Assembly: GCA_963664465.2 (NCBI GenBank)
Contig: CAXXSU010000004.1
Coordinates: 462,361 to 526,360, forward strand
DNA length: 64,000 nt
From: CAVOAK01 sp963664465
GTDB lineage: Bacteria > Pseudomonadota > Alphaproteobacteria > UBA8366 > CAVOAK01
Direction: 5' to 3'
The position numbers and the translations under genes were made by a program. The notes beneath the pieces were generated by a model. That model saw only the letters and a program-made list of their open reading frames with translations. It was not told the DNA's origin and did not search any database. Position 1 is the stretch's first letter, and every line of letters starts with the position of its first letter. Below, in pieces: positions 36,881-44,866 of the stretch.

Positions 36881-37488
36881 GCAACATAATTCGCGCGGGA
36901 CGCAACGAGTTCCCAACACCATACCTTCTTAAAGAGTATGCGTTCGCATTTGAGAACAGCAACGAATCGCATTTCGACTGGATGCGGGACAAATCTGTCA
37001 CTAATGAAACCCTGTATCGTGGCCCAGCAGTCTTCGGCGTCGAAAGGATCATCACTGACGGTGCGTACTACCAGCCCCACGAAGAGAGCGATCCGGCAAT
37101 CATCAACCCGATAGGTCGCCTGTCTAACTTCGAAGTTCAATTGATCGATCTTTGCGCGTGGCGCGCGGACGCGCCGGACAATTGGTGGCTGCGGATCGGT
37201 AGCGGAAACATTCTTGGCGTGGATGCCGTCGAGCGCGCCAACCATTTCAAGAAACCGTTGATCGTTCACGCAAATCCGTTGGCATGGCTTCAGCATGATT
37301 GCCAGGGTTGCGTGGTTCTAGCTTGGGGATCGGGATTAAGGCTTGCGCTCGGCGGCATTCAACAATTCGGCTGCACGGACGAAAACACTTGCAGATGTCT
37401 TGATGAACTATTGCGGTCCAACCGTTCATCATCCTACGAGATCAGAATTGTGGAAATAGGGTATCCTATTCGCTCTCGTGGTGCCTAG
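36877..37488 (+). CDS. Island protein of unknown function, 3' end replaced by IS1595
   Basis: The frame gives 203 residues, but the last ~11 (after IVEIG) come from the inverted repeat of the IS1595 element that begins at 37456, so the natural C-terminus is missing. I do not recognise the family. The sequence is soluble, with Trp-rich acidic stretches (WRADAPDNWWLRIG) and four cysteines (QHDCQGCV, FGCTDENTC) that could bind metal or be chance. It is translationally coupled to alpA and so is the first cargo gene of the island. Confidence 0.6.
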   Translation: MSNIIRAGRNEFPTPYLLKEYAFAFENSNESHFDWMRDKSVTNETLYRGPAVFGVERIITDGAYYQPHEESDPAIINPIGRLSNFEVQLIDLCAWRADAPDNWWLRIGSGNILGVDAVERANHFKKPLIVHANPLAWLQHDCQGCVVLAWGSGLRLALGGIQQFGCTDENTCRCLDELLRSNRSSSYEIRIVEIGYPIRSRGA

Positions 37489-38494
37489 ATCTGGGGGGCA
37501 GGGCTGGGTCTGCCCCCGACGAGCTTCTTGTATGGCACGGGCTCCAGTTGCACTGCTTGCTGGAGGAGTCGATAGAACAGGAGGCCGCGAGCTTTGGATC
37601 GGCGGCGATTGAAGCGGAACGTGAACTCGTCCAGATAGTAATCAAGCTGGGAGGCGCTAATAGCCCCATGGTGAATACCCAGCCACCACCGATCAAGGAG
37701 GCCGGCTACCCGATGAACTTGGGGCATGACAATGTGGGCTGGGTCGCCGCTGGCGGAAATATTTTTCGGCTGGTGTTCGAAGCCGACTCCCGTGAGACCG
37801 TTGTAGGCTCGCCAGCCATCGGTTCGAATCGTTGCTCCCGGGCACACAGCCGTTTGGACGAAAGGAATGAGGCTCTCGGCGGATGCGTCCTCGACACGCG
37901 CCATGCGGATACGACCGGTGCCCCGACCCCGGATTTCGGCGGCAATCGCGACAATCGATTTCTTGTTTGTTTTCCGCCCCGTAACGCCAACCTCCCGGCC
38001 GCCCACATAGGTTTCGTCGACCTCGACCTCGCCATTCAGAAGCTCTCTGCCCGGTCGAACCATGGCCCGGCGCAGCTTATGGAGCCATGTCCAAGCCGTT
38101 TGATAACCGCCCAGGCCGAGTATTCGTTGAACCCCAAGCGCACTGACGCCGTGCTTCTGATTCGTCACATACCACATCGCCTGGAACCAAAGCCGCAACG
38201 GTTTCCGCGTACCCTCGAAGATCGTCCCCGCGGTCGGCGACGTCTGACGTTGGCATCCCGCACATCGCTGTTGGCCCCTGGCCGTCACCCACGCCTCGGT
38301 TCCCCCGCAGGCCGGACACCGAAACCCGGCAGGCCAACGGACACGCCGAAGAAAATCCGCACAGGCGGCCTCAGAAGCGAACCAGTCGTCAAATTCCATA
38401 AGCGTGCGAGGGTAATCGATCCCGCCAACGGGATGGGCAGTATTCTCGGCCATCACAACATCTTGCCACTACGAGAGCGAATAGGATACCCTAT
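37456..38494 (-). mobile_element. IS1595-family insertion sequence, copy 1
   Basis: 1,039 bases bounded by inverted repeats starting ATAGGGTATCCTATTCGCTC, with one mismatch near base 27 between the ends. The flanks do not match: TTGTGGAA on the left and TGCTCACA on the right, so no 8-base target duplication is present. It sits between the truncated island gene and the MFS transporter, in the same orientation as copy 2 at 51563-52605. Confidence 0.92.
37485..38456 (-). CDS. IS1595-family transposase
   Basis: 323 residues. An N-terminal zinc ribbon (FRCPACGG and RCAGCQRQT) precedes the ISXO2-like DDE domain: EVDETYVGG (first Asp), IRTDGWRAY (second Asp) and HHGAISASQLDYYLDEFTFRFNRR (third catalytic region). 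It is intact, with normal length for the family. Copy 2 matches it except for single-base insertions that break the frame. Confidence 0.95.
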   Translation of the reverse strand: MMAENTAHPVGGIDYPRTLMEFDDWFASEAACADFLRRVRWPAGFRCPACGGTEAWVTARGQQRCAGCQRQTSPTAGTIFEGTRKPLRLWFQAMWYVTNQKHGVSALGVQRILGLGGYQTAWTWLHKLRRAMVRPGRELLNGEVEVDETYVGGREVGVTGRKTNKKSIVAIAAEIRGRGTGRIRMARVEDASAESLIPFVQTAVCPGATIRTDGWRAYNGLTGVGFEHQPKNISASGDPAHIVMPQVHRVAGLLDRWWLGIHHGAISASQLDYYLDEFTFRFNRRRSKARGLLFYRLLQQAVQLEPVPYKKLVGGRPSPAPQI

Positions 38495-38502
38495 TGCTCA
38501 CA

Positions 38503-39732
38503 ATGGTCCTAGCTTCCTACGTCAAATTCGCTCAGACGAACGCGCAACTCGTCGGTTTCGGCTTTCTCATGACGTTCGCCTCGAGCTTCGGGCAAACCTA
38601 TTTCATTGGCGTTTTCGGACCCAGTGTGCAGGCGGAATTTGGACTTTCTCACTCGGCCTGGGGCTCGATCTATATGGCCGGCACCTTGGCAAGCGCCGCC
38701 CTACTGCCCTGGAGCGGCAAGCAGATCGATCGACTGGATCTACGACTCTACACCTTGACTGTCGTTGTATTGCTGGCTGTCGCGTGTTTCGCACTTGCAG
38801 CAACCACCGGTCCAGCAATGCTGGTCTTGGTTGTATTTCTACTGCGTCATTCTGGCCAGGGGTTAGCAAATCACACCGCCATCACAACAATGGCACGCTA
38901 CTTCGATGTCGGTCGCGGCCGCGCAATTGCGATTGCCGCACTTGGAATATCGGTCGGTCAGGCCTTCCTGCCCATCGCCGCGGTCGCGGCGGTCGTCGCC
39001 GTAGGCTGGCGTCTGTCATATGCCGGCGTCGGTGTCATAACGCTACTTATTCTTCTGCCAGCCGCGATTTGGCTGCTCAGGGGACACGCAGGCCGGCATA
39101 CACGACACATTGAGCGCGACGTCGCCAACGCGGGCGGTGCAGGCGCCGTCGACTCGTGGACGAGGGTCCAGGTGTTGCGCGATGTTCGCTTCTGGTTGCT
39201 GTTGCCTGGCCTTTCTGCGCCCGCCCTCATTCTGACAGCGATGTTTTTTCATCATCTTAGTGTCGCGGACGCGAAGGGTTGGAGCGCGGCCTGGATAACC
39301 GGCAACTATGTCGTCTTTTCGATCGCTATCGTCGCGACATCGCTCACTGTTGGACCGTTGATCGACCGTATCGGCGCCATACGATTAGTTCCCTTCATGC
39401 TGGTTCCGCTAACATTAGCGATGGTCGCGATTGGCTGGGGCCAACACGCGCTCTGGGTGTTTCCCTATTTCATTCTTGCCGGCGCCAGTTCGGGGTTGAG
39501 CATGACCGCGGTCGCCGCCATGTGGCCCGAGCTCTATGGCACCGGTCACCTCGGCGCGATCAAGAGCCTGGTTGCATCGCTCGGCGTCTTTGCTTCAGCC
39601 TTGGGCCCAGTGATCATGGGCAGTCTATTGGACCTTGGATTCTCGACCGAAGTGATTTGCTATATCTTTGCCGCAACGACGATGCTGGGAACCGCTAGCA
39701 TGTACGCCGCCTATCGGCTCGCACGGTCCTAA
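38503..39732 (+). CDS. MFS transporter
   Basis: 409 residues with about twelve transmembrane helices. The family opening GFGFLMTFASSFGQTYFIGVFG is present, so the protein is essentially complete. WPELYGTGHLGAIKSLVAS before helix 11 is typical of a group of MFS carriers of unknown substrate. The ATG at 38503 lies only 8 bases beyond the IS1595 right end and has no ribosome-binding site of its own; the native leader has been replaced. An in-frame TTG at 38494 lies at the IS boundary. Confidence 0.88.
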   Translation: MVLASYVKFAQTNAQLVGFGFLMTFASSFGQTYFIGVFGPSVQAEFGLSHSAWGSIYMAGTLASAALLPWSGKQIDRLDLRLYTLTVVVLLAVACFALAATTGPAMLVLVVFLLRHSGQGLANHTAITTMARYFDVGRGRAIAIAALGISVGQAFLPIAAVAAVVAVGWRLSYAGVGVITLLILLPAAIWLLRGHAGRHTRHIERDVANAGGAGAVDSWTRVQVLRDVRFWLLLPGLSAPALILTAMFFHHLSVADAKGWSAAWITGNYVVFSIAIVATSLTVGPLIDRIGAIRLVPFMLVPLTLAMVAIGWGQHALWVFPYFILAGASSGLSMTAVAAMWPELYGTGHLGAIKSLVASLGVFASALGPVIMGSLLDLGFSTEVICYIFAATTMLGTASMYAAYRLARS

Positions 39733-39797
39733 TTCAGCGCTCATATCACAGCGAACCTCGATATCGGTTAGGCCTATGTATCGTTGGTTCCGAGCCC

Positions 39798-40235
39798 CTA
39801 GAGGATCCCGAGATCTCTCAATTCCTCGGCTAGTTCAGCCGGAAGGTCCTCGTGCAATCCGCTCGCGACCGCGAGGTCTGGTGGTGCGTCGGCATCCACA
39901 AGGTAGCGCCAGCCTTGAAATGGCCGATGACGCCGCGGCACGGTCCGAACAAGTGCCGCATCGAGAACCATCCTGCAGGCCTTGCGGCCTTCTCTGTTGA
40001 TCGTCGGCTCGAAATCAAGCAGCCGCTGCCTCACCAAAATGCGTCGTTTGACGACCCAGTAGATCGACCCTCCGTCGGTTAGTTCGGCGGTGCGCTGCGG
40101 GCGATTTCGCGTCACATGAAACAGCTTCGCGTCCTTCTGTTTGCGACGCATTTCGGCAAGCCGCCGACGTTGCCAGCTGGCGAGCTGGCCAACACTTTCG
40201 ACGCCGACCGCCAATTTCATCAGGTGAAGTGCCAT
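39798..40235 (-). CDS. DUF1489 family protein
   Basis: 145 residues. It begins MALHLMKLAVGVESVGQLASWQ and contains RNRPQRTAELTDGGSIYWVV, the conserved pattern of DUF1489, a family of unknown function largely restricted to Alphaproteobacteria. The ATG at 40235 matches family starts; the frame is open further upstream but without a similar sequence. It follows the Hpt protein gene on the same strand after about 70 bases. Confidence 0.82.
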   Translation of the reverse strand: MALHLMKLAVGVESVGQLASWQRRRLAEMRRKQKDAKLFHVTRNRPQRTAELTDGGSIYWVVKRRILVRQRLLDFEPTINREGRKACRMVLDAALVRTVPRRHRPFQGWRYLVDADAPPDLAVASGLHEDLPAELAEELRDLGIL

Positions 40236-40305
40236 CGCCGATGGATAGCATAATTCATGGACCGAACGCTGCAACAGCTCGTTTTTCTTGGGTCGTGATT
40301 GTTAG

Positions 40306-40836
40306 CTAGGAGAGGCGCTGGGCCACCAATGCCTCAAGCTCGTCCGCGACTTTCCGTGACACCTCGTCACCGTCGCCGCGGAGATTGTGCGAAAGAACAA
40401 TCTTCAGCGCTCCGATATGGGCACTGACTATCTGCAAATCGTTGGCAGCAGAAGCCCAATCTCTACCCTCGATATAGCGGCAAAGTGAGGAGCCGACACG
40501 AGTAATGAGGGGAAAGCCATAGCTGCCCGCCTGACCGCGCATGTCATGCGCAATTTTGTAAACCCGCTCCATAATGCTTCGAGGATCGTCGGGCTCGCTC
40601 GTCAGCGCATCATGCGCATCCTGTAGCCGATTGATGTCGTCCTCGATCCAATCGGTAAACTCGACGGACATGATTTCTACAGCCTTATCCGCACGCGCCA
40701 ACATCGCCTCCACCGATTCGGCAGAACCGGCATCACCCACCTTGTCCTTTAGGGAGCTTGGCGGCTTAACCAGTTTTGGAGGCTCGTTGTCAGTCACACC
40801 GTTTCCGAGTTTTGTTGAAGCGGTCCGTATCGGCAC
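40306..40836 (-). CDS. Hpt (histidine phosphotransfer) domain protein
   Basis: 176 residues. A proline- and lysine-rich leader (~45 residues) precedes a four-helix Hpt domain. The likely phospho-accepting residue is H97 in KIAHDMRGQAGSYGF, followed by the helix LITRVGSSLCRYI. Such proteins relay phosphate between hybrid kinases and response regulators. No kinase or receiver gene is adjacent, so its partners are elsewhere. Confidence 0.82.
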   Translation of the reverse strand: MPIRTASTKLGNGVTDNEPPKLVKPPSSLKDKVGDAGSAESVEAMLARADKAVEIMSVEFTDWIEDDINRLQDAHDALTSEPDDPRSIMERVYKIAHDMRGQAGSYGFPLITRVGSSLCRYIEGRDWASAANDLQIVSAHIGALKIVLSHNLRGDGDEVSRKVADELEALVAQRLS

Positions 40837-41049
40837 GGGTGTGGGTCTGGTACGGAAAATCTAAGTCATTGATTTAGTGCGATTTTTGTGTCGAGACGAA
40901 CGGCCGAAAACGGCTATTCGTGACAATGGGCCGCTCCAAGGCAGGATTTTGTCACGACGGCAGGGTCGAGCAGGGGAAGGTGGGAACGCTCCGCACCGCC
41001 AGAAGCGCTACGATGCCGTGTCTTGAAACCCAACATCGGGAGCATTCCC

Positions 41050-42441
41050 ATGGCAGTATCCCCGCCTCCGGCGCCTTCGTCCATCGATCTTTCCGGCCTG
41101 CCTCCTCGGGTCGTCGAGGCGGCCGCCCGGGTGCTCGCACTGTGTCGCGAGGAGCTTCGTTCCGAGCCGCGCCCCGAGGCGCCCGAGGAGGTCGAGTTGC
41201 GGGTGCGTGAGGCCACGAACGAGTTCGCTCGCGATGTCATGGGCGCCGTCATCGAGAACCGGGACGATGGCGCTTCCCGGATCGAGCGGGACGGGCAGAG
41301 CTGGTTCCGGGTCGCGGTGACGCCGAAGACGATCATGACCTCGCTCGGTCCGGTGACCTACCGGCGAGCGCGTTACCGCAGCGGCGCGAGCGGGGCATCG
41401 CCGGTGCCGGTCGACGAGAGCCTGGGCCTCGTCGCCGATTACCTGACGCGGCCGGCGGCCGAGCTCGGTCTGCTGATGATGGGTCACTGCACGGCCCGGG
41501 AAGCGGCGGCGTTCTTTGCGAAGACCGGCGCCATGACGCCGTCGGTGAGCACCCTGCAGCGCCTGACCCTGAGCATGCACGAATGCTGGGAGAGCCTCGG
41601 CCCGGAGACGCTGGGCAGCATCCGTGAGGCCGAGGGCATACCGCGGGACGCGACCACCGCCTCGGTCTCCCTCGACGGCGTCATGGTGCCGCTGAGACCC
41701 GGCGAGGACGGTCGCGCCAAGGCCTCCTGGCGCGAGGCCGCCTGCGGCACGGTCTCCTTCCACGACGCCGAGGGCAAGCGCCTGAAGACCCTCTATCTCG
41801 GCCGCATGCCGGAGAGCGGCAAGCTCACGCTGAAGGCGCAGCTTGCAAGCGAAGTCGCACACATCAGGCGAGCACGCCCCGAGATCGGGATCGTCGCTAT
41901 CGCCGATGGCGCCGCCGACAACTGGACCTTCCTGGAGACCCTGTCGCCCGAAACCGAGGTGATCGACTTCTGGCATGCTTGCGAACATCTGCAAACCGCG
42001 TCCGACCATGCCGTGGCGCCCGGCTGGTTCGAGAAGTACCGCGAGATCCTCCGTCACGATCCCCGTGGCGTCGCCAAGGTGATCCGGGCGCTGCGCCACC
42101 TTCGCGATGCCGCCGCTGCGCCGGACCGGGCCGAGACCGAGCGGGAACTCGCCTTCTTCCGCAAGCATCGCCATCGCATGCGCTACCACGCCCTGAAGGA
42201 AGAGGGCATCGCCATCGGCTCAGGCGTGGTCGAGGCTGCCAACAAGACCCTGGTGACACAGCGCATGAAGCGCTCCGGCATGCGCTGGCGGATCGCCGGC
42301 GGACAGGCTGTTCTGACCTTCCGCGCCCTGATCAAATCCGGCCGCTTCGAGCGGGCATGGAAGGCCCTGATCAGCGCAACCGACACACCGGCCAACGACA
42401 ACATCAGTCCACGTGCAGCAGCCATGGCAATCGCTGCCTGA
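41050..42441 (+). mobile_element. ISKra4-family transposase (element limits not resolved)
   Basis: The coding frame gives 463 residues. ADGAADNWTFLETL and DFWHACEHL mark the catalytic core, and the C-terminal IAIGSGVVEAANKTLVTQRMKRSG is the hallmark of ISKra4-type transposases. CGGGAG lies upstream of the ATG at 41050. The gene has a more GC-rich, uniform codon use than its neighbours, consistent with transfer. I could not identify convincing inverted repeats or a target duplication in 40840-41049 or 42442-42582. Confidence 0.9.
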
Positions 42442-42582
42442 ACTCAACGAACCAAGCCGCAGACATCACTGCCATGCGAGACTCGCACCCATCGGCACCC
42501 GCATTTCATAGCACAAAGCCGAATGTATACTTAAAAGTCAAGTATTTAGGGTATTCTCGTTATGAGTCCGGTTAAGTAAACA

Positions 42583-43956
42583 TCAACCAAAATAGCCGAG
42601 CACTTGCCACCACAGGTAATTCAGTGGCGTCAAAACGATGATCGTAATCACGGCCAATGCCACGCAGAGTCGTGTCCCATCGGCGAGCCGAACCCCGCCC
42701 ATCGCGAAAGCCACAATCAGCGGCGGTGACGTATAAGGCAGGAGTACAGTTGAGAACCCGATCACCTGTGTCATCAGGACCGTCATCAACGGCAGGCCTG
42801 TGACAGTGGCAAAATCCTGCGCCAAAGGAGTCAAGACGGCCGGCAGCCCGGCCAGGGTTGTTAACAGTCCTGCGACCATAGCAACGGCGATGAGGGAAGC
42901 AAAGTTTGTCGCAGTTTCTCCCGGCTGCGGCGCCAGGATGGCGATCAACTCGCCACCAACTACCGCGCCAAGGCCGCTCTCAGAGACGAGCGCTGCGACG
43001 CCCAGTACACCTGCCACATAAAACATTGGCGCAAAGTTCACCTGACTAAAGGCCCTTGCGGGTAGAACGCCCACGGCCGGAACGAGGAGAATGATTGCAG
43101 CGCCCAGCGCGACCCAGGCAGGTGATACATGGTGAACCGAATCGGTGACCCAAAGTGCTAGCGTTGCGAGAACAATCCAGGTCAGAATGCGTTGACTTCG
43201 GTTTTCGGGCTGGGGCGCCGGTTCCGACTGCGCCAGGCGCGGCGTATCGCGAAACAGCACGATGATAACCGCCGCAATCAGGCAAGCCTTGACAAAACCC
43301 ACCAATGGAAAGTGGAGAAACAGATACTCCGCGTAGTTGATCGTCAGTCCGAAGTTTGTCTCGGCGGCGCCGGCCAAGATGATCTGTGGGACATTTGCGG
43401 GGAGAATGGCAAATCCCGGCAGCACGGCGCCAAACCCGACCGCCATTGCAATGGCGCTGCGGCCGCGCTTACCTTCCGCGAACCCAAGCCGATCTGCGAT
43501 CGCAAGTCCAATCGGCATCAAAACAACCGTCCGTCCCATGCTCGAGGGAATTAGGAAGCTGAGCACAACCGACACCGCAATAATGCCGGAAATAACACCC
43601 GCAAACGACAGGGAGAGGCGCGCAAGTATGGACCGCGCAATGCGTTCGCGGAGCCCGCTATGCCCTACGGCGAAGCCGATGATGAGGCCACCGAAGACCA
43701 ACCATAACGCTGTCGAGAAAAATCCGGAAAAGGCGATGGACGGGGCTGCAACGTTTAGGAGGACCGTCCCAAGCAGAAATGCCAATGCCGTAACATGCTC
43801 CGGCAAAACTCCACTGGCCCACAGCCCCATGGTCGCGACGACGAGGGCGCCGGCGTGGAATAGTTCAGGGCTCGCACTGGAGTAGGAGGGCCACACGTAG
43901 AGCGCCGTCGCCGCGATCAGAACCGCGGCTGCGAGAACCATCGACGGTCGAAACAC
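42583..43956 (-). CDS. SLC13/DASS-type anion transporter
   Basis: About 457 residues with eleven or twelve membrane helices. The pattern of two inverted halves with SFLIPSSMGRTVVLMPIGLAIADRLG and LPYTSPPLIVAFAMGG fits the divalent anion:Na+ symporter (DASS/CitM-like) superfamily, which carries di- and tricarboxylates or sulfate. A GTG at 43956, just after the mvaB stop codon and the sequence TTAGG, is the likely start; the ATG at 43941 is possible. As last gene of the leucine operon it may move an organic acid related to the pathway. Confidence 0.82.
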   Translation of the reverse strand: MFRPSMVLAAAVLIAATALYVWPSYSSASPELFHAGALVVATMGLWASGVLPEHVTALAFLLGTVLLNVAAPSIAFSGFFSTALWLVFGGLIIGFAVGHSGLRERIARSILARLSLSFAGVISGIIAVSVVLSFLIPSSMGRTVVLMPIGLAIADRLGFAEGKRGRSAIAMAVGFGAVLPGFAILPANVPQIILAGAAETNFGLTINYAEYLFLHFPLVGFVKACLIAAVIIVLFRDTPRLAQSEPAPQPENRSQRILTWIVLATLALWVTDSVHHVSPAWVALGAAIILLVPAVGVLPARAFSQVNFAPMFYVAGVLGVAALVSESGLGAVVGGELIAILAPQPGETATNFASLIAVAMVAGLLTTLAGLPAVLTPLAQDFATVTGLPLMTVLMTQVIGFSTVLLPYTSPPLIVAFAMGGVRLADGTRLCVALAVITIIVLTPLNYLWWQVLGYFG

Positions 43957-43960
43957 GGAC

Positions 43961-44866
43961 CTAATGGCTCTTACTGCCCAGTACCCGCGCCACTTTCGAG
44001 TCCGGCGATCGATTGAGCGCCGCACAGATAAACTGTCCGGCAGCGGCGATCCCGGCAAGATCGACACCGGTTTCGATTCCCATCCCATCCAACATGTAAA
44101 GAACGTCCTCGGTCGCTACATTACCGGCGGCGCCCGGCGCATAGGGGCAGCCGCCAAGACCGGCGACGGAAGAGTCAACGACCGCAATTCCAAGCTCAAG
44201 GCTCGCCAGCACGTTAGCCAACGCCTGACCGTAGGTATCGTGAAAATGAACGGCAATTTGCGCCGTCGGGATGACTTCGGCGACCGCATTGACCATCGTC
44301 TGTGCCCGGCGCGGCGTGCCGACGCCAACGGTATCGCCAAGCGAGATTTCATAGCAGCCAAGCTCGGCGAGTTGCTTGGCAACGGCGGCCACTGCCGCAG
44401 GTTCGATATCACCTTCGTATGGGCAGCCAAGCGTACACGAGATATAGCCGCGTAACCGCACGCTGTGGCGCTCGGCGGCCGCGGCAACAGGTCGGAACCG
44501 CTCGACACTTTCGGCAATCGAGCAATTGATATTGCGTTGCGAGAAAGTCTCGGAGGCTGCCGCGAATATGGCGACCTCCTCAACACCGGCTGCCAATGCA
44601 CGCTCGAACCCTTGGATATTAGGCGTCAAGGCCGAATAACTTACCTCCGGTCGGCGTTTGATACCGGCCATGACGTCTGCGCTGTCCGCCATCTGTGGCA
44701 CCCATTTCGGCGAAACGAAACTAGCGGATTCGATATTTGTGAGACCGGTCGCCGAAAGCCGATCGATGAATTCCACTTTCGTAGCTGTCGGCAGTGTTTC
44801 CGGCTCATTTTGCAACCCGTCACGCGGACCAACCTCGAAAAGCCGCACTTGGCTCGGCAAACTCAT
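43961..44866 (-). CDS. mvaB: Hydroxymethylglutaryl-CoA lyase
   Basis: 301 residues. It cleaves HMG-CoA into acetyl-CoA and acetoacetate, the last step of leucine degradation. The TIM-barrel motifs are FEVGPRDGLQNE at the N-terminus (metal and substrate), ISLGDTVGVGTP, VHFHDTYGQALAN, and the catalytic cysteine loop VAGLGGCPYAPGAAGN. The start overlaps the mccA stop by four bases, so the two are translationally coupled. Confidence 0.96.
   Translation of the reverse strand: MSLPSQVRLFEVGPRDGLQNEPETLPTATKVEFIDRLSATGLTNIESASFVSPKWVPQMADSADVMAGIKRRPEVSYSALTPNIQGFERALAAGVEEVAIFAAASETFSQRNINCSIAESVERFRPVAAAAERHSVRLRGYISCTLGCPYEGDIEPAAVAAVAKQLAELGCYEISLGDTVGVGTPRRAQTMVNAVAEVIPTAQIAVHFHDTYGQALANVLASLELGIAVVDSSVAGLGGCPYAPGAAGNVATEDVLYMLDGMGIETGVDLAGIAAAGQFICAALNRSPDSKVARVLGSKSH

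Noticed and set aside
37548..39113. 521-residue frame on plus spanning IS1595 and the MFS gene
   Set aside because: It reads antisense through the transposase and then out of frame through the transporter, so it cannot be a real fusion.
41008..42189. 393-residue frame on minus across the ISKra4 transposase
   Set aside because: It is His- and Gly-rich low-complexity text produced by reading the transposase gene backwards.
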